In this document: piece after piece, positions 60,934 through 64,000 of the stretch | How the letters are laid out: every line of letters starts with the position of its first letter | Position numbering within the stretch: the first letter of the stretch is position 1 | DNA from: Sinorhizobium arboris LMG 14919 | GTDB taxonomy: Bacteria; Pseudomonadota; Alphaproteobacteria; Rhizobiales; Rhizobiaceae | Length of the DNA stretch: 64,000 nt | Direction of reading: 5' to 3' | Assembly (NCBI RefSeq): GCF_000427465.1 | Contig: NZ_ATYB01000014.1 | Span: 2,131,570-2,195,569, forward strand | Notes under the pieces: generated by a model | What the model was told of the DNA's origin: nothing | Database searches by the model: none | What the model saw: only the letters and a program-made list of their open reading frames with translations | Translations under genes and position numbers: made by a program

Positions 60934-61455
60934 ATGGCGTGGTTGATTGCGTTACCGTTGGGCTTGGCGATCGTGTATCTCGCGGCTCGATACGGCCGCT
61001 TCCGAAGCTGGATCGAGCCGGTTCTGTCGATTGCGGTCGCGCTCGGCCTCAGCGCCGCTTTCCTCGTCTGGCTGAACGAGACTACGCCCGAGGACGTGCC
61101 GGCGCCTGCTCCAAGCCAATCCGCCAGCGGGCTGACCGTCGCCGACGTCATGCTCCAGGACATGACGTTCGAGCCCAACCAGTCCGAGCGCACCTATCGC
61201 GTTCGCGGCACCGCCGCCAATGCAGCGGAGGCGACGCTCGAATATTTCCGGCTCACCGTGACGCTCGAGGATTGCCCGCAAGGTGCCTGCAGACGCATCG
61301 GCGACGACACCGCGCTCATCCTTCTCAGGGTGCCGGGCGGCCAAAGCCGCCCCTTCGAGACCGTCCTCACCTTTCCCTTCAGACCAGATGAAGCACCGAC
61401 CGCGCCGAAATGGAGTTACAGGGTGAGCGAGGTCAAAGGGTCGGCTCGGCGCTGA
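60934..61455 (+). CDS. Small membrane-anchored protein of unknown function
   Basis: 173 residues. Two N-terminal hydrophobic segments (about 3-20 and 28-46) are followed by a Pro/Ala linker and a soluble C-terminal beta-rich domain (about 65-165: LTVADVMLQDMTFEPNQSER) that looks like an FxLYD-type domain. It has a promoter-like TATATAAGG and AGGAG before the ATG. Two Cys residues (EDCPQGACR) could form a disulfide. No function is proposed; it overlaps a hairpin shared with the convergent mttB end. Confidence 0.72.
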   Translation: MAWLIALPLGLAIVYLAARYGRFRSWIEPVLSIAVALGLSAAFLVWLNETTPEDVPAPAPSQSASGLTVADVMLQDMTFEPNQSERTYRVRGTAANAAEATLEYFRLTVTLEDCPQGACRRIGDDTALILLRVPGGQSRPFETVLTFPFRPDEAPTAPKWSYRVSEVKGSARR

Positions 61456-61465
61456 CCGAGCCGAC
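61440..61465. terminator. Hairpin between convergent small membrane protein and mttB
   Basis: GTCGGCTCGG/CCGAGCCGAC, 10-bp perfect stem with a 6-base loop containing the membrane-protein stop codon. It fills the 14-base gap and both gene ends. Probably a bidirectional terminator, though it lacks T-tracts. Confidence 0.6.
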
Positions 61466-61469
61466 GGCC

Positions 61470-63017
61470 TCAGCAAAAAATCCCGAACCGCTTCCGTATC
61501 GCCCGGTCGACCTCCGCCGCGATCAGCGACGGAGCTGCGTCGGCGAGAATGCGGTTTTTCCTCTCGATCGCACGCGCCACGAGATCCGGCCGGCCGATCT
61601 CGACCCATTCCTTGGGGCTCGTTCTATCGGCGACCGCCGGATAGATATATTCCGTCTGCATCAGCCCGAGCGTCTGGGGATGGCCGAGATAGTGGCCTGG
61701 ACCGTCGAGGCAGACCGAGCGCATGGTTTCGAGCGAAACCGAATCCTCGGTGACATCGATGCCGCGGATGCAGCGCTGCACCTGGCCCAGCATGTCGTCT
61801 CCAAGCACCAGCGATTCCATGCAGAAGCCGAGCAGGGAGGCATGCATGCCGACGGCCTCGTAGACCATGTTGAGCCCCGAAAGCCCTGCCATCACGTTGG
61901 AAATCGCCTGCTCCCAGCCGGCCTGCATGTCCGGAAGCTTCGCGTCCGCGATACCCGCGGCAGCGCCGCCCGGCAGACGGTAGAACTGGTGCATCTGCGC
62001 GCAACCGGCCGTCAGCAGCGCCTGCTCTCCGGAGCCGCCGGACATAGCGCCCGTCCTCAGATCGGAGACGAACGGCCAAGTGCCGAAAACGGCCGGGTGA
62101 CCGGGCGAAAGCGCATTGACGTAGACGACGCCGGCAAGACACTCGGCGACCGCCTGCACGATGGCGGTCGCGAGCGGCGCCGGGGCAGTCGCCCCCGCCT
62201 GTCCGGCGGAAAGCAGCAGGACCGGCATGCCGCCGCGGATGCACTTCTCCATGGTAATGCAGCTTTCCTCGGCGAATTTCATCGGCGGCACGACGAAGCA
62301 GTTCGAGTTCGAAACGAAGGGACGCGCCCGCCACTTGTCCTCGCCGTCCGCGATCATGTGGATGAGATCAAAGCAGCCCTCCACATGCGACGGATCGGAG
62401 AAGCTCGTGCCGACATGCTTCGTCGTTCCGGCGCAGCAGGCATAGAGCGTGTTGATGTCCATCAGGAAATTGTCCGCGACATCCCGGCAGACCATGGCCC
62501 GCTGGAAGAAATGGACATTGTCCAGGTGGTGGACGAGCTGCGCCGCGTTCAGGAGGTCCTTGGCGGTCGATTCGCGGTATTCGCGCTTCTCGACGTCGAC
62601 CACGTGCACCGCCGCTCCCGCAGTGCCGTAATAGACGCGCGTGCCGGTCAGCTCGAGGTCCTGTTTCGGATCACGCGCGTAAAGCGTGATGTCGCGCGCG
62701 GCGATGGCGAGCATATCCTCGACCAGTGCGCGCGGGAACCTGAGGCGCCCGTCCTCACCGAGGATGGCCCCGGCGCCGGTCATGATCTCGACGCCGGATT
62801 TCGGCGCATTGGCGAGCCCGATCTGTTCCAACGCATCGAGCGCCGCTCCGTGAATGCGTGTGACGTCTGCATCCGTCAGCGGCTTGTACTGCCCGCCGGA
62901 AAGGCCCGGACGGACGGGGCGGATGTTTTCCGCCAGAGGCGCCGAGCGAAGCGCAACGCGCGCCGCCCGTCCGCCGGAGCGTCTCGAAACCGCAACTGCG
63001 CATTCCTCAGCCATCAT
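61470..63017 (-). CDS. mttB: MttB-family methyltransferase (non-pyrrolysine)
   Basis: Trimethylamine methyltransferase family protein of 515 residues, TIM barrel. The frame is open throughout with no amber codon, so unlike archaeal MttB it does not use pyrrolysine. Motifs such as TGTRVYYGTAGAAVHV, HLDNVHFFQ and GMHASLLGFCMESLVLGD are family features. Non-Pyl members such as MtgB demethylate glycine betaine onto a corrinoid protein. No corrinoid protein or activator gene is visible in the window. Located beside a GcvT-domain enzyme and within a carnitine-rich region, betaine is a plausible substrate. Confidence 0.85.
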   Translation of the reverse strand: MMAEECAVAVSRRSGGRAARVALRSAPLAENIRPVRPGLSGGQYKPLTDADVTRIHGAALDALEQIGLANAPKSGVEIMTGAGAILGEDGRLRFPRALVEDMLAIAARDITLYARDPKQDLELTGTRVYYGTAGAAVHVVDVEKREYRESTAKDLLNAAQLVHHLDNVHFFQRAMVCRDVADNFLMDINTLYACCAGTTKHVGTSFSDPSHVEGCFDLIHMIADGEDKWRARPFVSNSNCFVVPPMKFAEESCITMEKCIRGGMPVLLLSAGQAGATAPAPLATAIVQAVAECLAGVVYVNALSPGHPAVFGTWPFVSDLRTGAMSGGSGEQALLTAGCAQMHQFYRLPGGAAAGIADAKLPDMQAGWEQAISNVMAGLSGLNMVYEAVGMHASLLGFCMESLVLGDDMLGQVQRCIRGIDVTEDSVSLETMRSVCLDGPGHYLGHPQTLGLMQTEYIYPAVADRTSPKEWVEIGRPDLVARAIERKNRILADAAPSLIAAEVDRAIRKRFGIFC

Positions 63018-63053
63018 TCATCTCCCAATGGCGCTGCCGCCGTCTTGTTCTTT

Positions 63054-63112
63054 GCCCTCACCCTGGCTTCTCCCCGTCAAAAAGGGAGAAGGCGCCGAAG
63101 GCGGATGAGGGC
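63054..63112. repeat. RIME-like repeat upstream of mttB
   Basis: GCCCTCACCC arm, CTTCTCCCCGTCAAAAAGGGAGAAG hairpin-like core and GGCGGATGAGGGC arm. A diverged copy between mttB and the GcvT-domain gene. Both genes are on the minus strand, so it lies within their transcription unit. Confidence 0.75.
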
Positions 63113-63148
63113 CATCGCTTTTCGTGGTCTGCCTGATTTGGACCGCGC

Positions 63149-64000
63149 CTACATCCGCACCCGCTCCGCCTTCGGATCGTACATCGGCTTCAGCGATGCC
63201 TCGGCCTTGACCCGCGTTCCGGCGACTTCGATCTCGTAAGCCGAAGCCAGCACGTCGGCCTCGCTTTCACCATGGCAGGCCACATAGCCGAGCCCGATCG
63301 CGCCACCCAGGTTGTGGCCGTAATTACCCGAAGTGATCGTGCCGACGATTTCGCCGTCGCGGACGATTGCCTCGTTATGGAAAAGCAGCGGCTCCGGATC
63401 GCAAAGCCGGAACTGCACCAGCCGGCGCGAAAGCCCGTGGTCACGCTTCGCAAGCACGGCCTCACGTCCGATGAACTCGCCCTTGCCGGGCTTCACCGCA
63501 AAGCCAAGCCCCGCTTCCAGCACATGGTCCTCGTCGGTGATGTCGTGGCCGAAATGCCGGAACGCCTTTTCGATACGGCAACTGTCCAGGGAGTGGAGAC
63601 CGCAAAGCTTCAGCCCGACCTCGGCTCCCGCCAGGTCCAGCGTCTCGAACACATGCGCCGCCTGGTCGGTGGAGACGTAAAGCTCCCATCCGAGTTCGCC
63701 GACATAGGTGACGCGGTGGGCGCGAGCGAGGCCCATGCCGATCTCGATTTCGCGAGCGGTGGCGAAGGGGTGCGCCTCGTTGGAGAAATCGTTCGGGCTC
63801 ACCTTCTGCATGAGCTCGCGCGCCCTCGGGCCCATCACGCAGAGTACGCTTTCGGCAGCGGTGACGTCGGTGATCACCACGAACTCGTCGCGCACATGCT
63901 TTCGCAGCCAGGCGAGATCCCGTTGGAGGGTTGCGCCCGGAACGACGAGAAAGAATGCCGTCTGCGAAAGCCGCGTGACGGTCAGGTCGCTCTCGATGCC
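63149..64000 (-). CDS. GcvT-domain protein, C-terminal part (dimethylglycine/sarcosine dehydrogenase type)
   Basis: 284 residues are visible and the frame is open to the window edge, so the N-terminus is missing. The visible part is the folate-binding aminomethyltransferase domain: GIESDLTVTRLSQTAFFLVV, VMGPRARELMQKV, VTYVGELGWELYV, the glycine-loop-like LCGLHSLDSCRIEKAFRHFG and the C-terminal LKPMYDPKAERVRM. The opening GIESDLTVTRL occurs in dimethylglycine/sarcosine dehydrogenases, in which an N-terminal FAD oxidase precedes this domain, so the missing part is probably an FAD domain. It would remove methyl groups after betaine demethylation. Confidence 0.82.
   Translation of the reverse strand, partial: GIESDLTVTRLSQTAFFLVVPGATLQRDLAWLRKHVRDEFVVITDVTAAESVLCVMGPRARELMQKVSPNDFSNEAHPFATAREIEIGMGLARAHRVTYVGELGWELYVSTDQAAHVFETLDLAGAEVGLKLCGLHSLDSCRIEKAFRHFGHDITDEDHVLEAGLGFAVKPGKGEFIGREAVLAKRDHGLSRRLVQFRLCDPEPLLFHNEAIVRDGEIVGTITSGNYGHNLGGAIGLGYVACHGESEADVLASAYEIEVAGTRVKAEASLKPMYDPKAERVRM

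Noticed and set aside
61470..63017. Pyrrolysine-containing MttB
   Set aside because: The whole frame runs without an in-frame TAG, and the alignment-like motifs are those of non-Pyl family members.

Overview
The window is high-GC alphaproteobacterial DNA and almost certainly chromosome of the Sinorhizobium/Ensifer group. The evidence is gene content: an ery/mpt polyol locus, a CdhR/BKACE/carnitine dehydrogenase-thioesterase locus and a foxA-like receptor-fhuF-fhuP locus in an order I recall from S. meliloti. Seven solute-binding-protein-dependent ABC systems or siderophore-uptake parts fit as well, as do many RIME-like palindromic repeats between genes. Assignment is by recognition; no search was run. 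I saw no rRNA, tRNA, insertion sequence, phage gene or CRISPR array.

Layout: 1-956 is the end of a TonB-dependent receptor. 1212-6525 (+) is a Ugp-like glycerol-3-phosphate/sugar ABC operon ending in a TIM-barrel isomerase. 6648-24475 (-) is a 17-gene polyol locus read right to left: eryD, a five-gene importer (binding protein, two permeases, two different ATPases), eryA kinase, a 2-hydroxyacid dehydrogenase, a class II aldolase, eryB, a second class II aldolase, a second FGGY kinase, a HAD protein, eryC, eryR, a triose-phosphate-isomerase paralogue (EryH-like) and an RpiB paralogue (EryI-like). 24702-30588 holds a LuxR regulator divergent from a polyamine-type ABC operon plus an SDR.

30668-38595 is a carnitine locus: a CdhR-like regulator divergent from BKACE, a carnitine dehydrogenase-thioesterase fusion, an acyl-CoA dehydrogenase, an NDP-forming acyl-CoA ligase and a CaiD-like hydratase. 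38936-48751 is a dipeptide-type ABC operon, an HTH regulator, a second paralogous binding protein and a CocE-type hydrolase. 48941-56525 is an alpha/beta hydrolase divergent from a LysR regulator, then a second polyamine-type ABC operon with an aldehyde dehydrogenase. 56748-60819 is siderophore receptor, FhuF reductase and periplasmic binding protein, preceded by an iron-responsive operator candidate. The end holds a small membrane protein, a non-pyrrolysine MttB-family methyltransferase and the C-terminal part of a GcvT-domain enzyme.

Working together: the region looks like a chromosomal block for taking up and degrading plant and soil osmolytes (polyols, quaternary amines, polyamines, peptides), with iron acquisition at both ends. 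Polyols should enter the pentose phosphate pathway through tetrose phosphates. Carnitine should yield glycine betaine, which the MttB and GcvT-type proteins could demethylate. The most unusual feature is the polyol importer's pair of ATPases: one carries a degenerate Walker B, H-loop and signature, which predicts an asymmetric heterodimer with one impaired ATP site.
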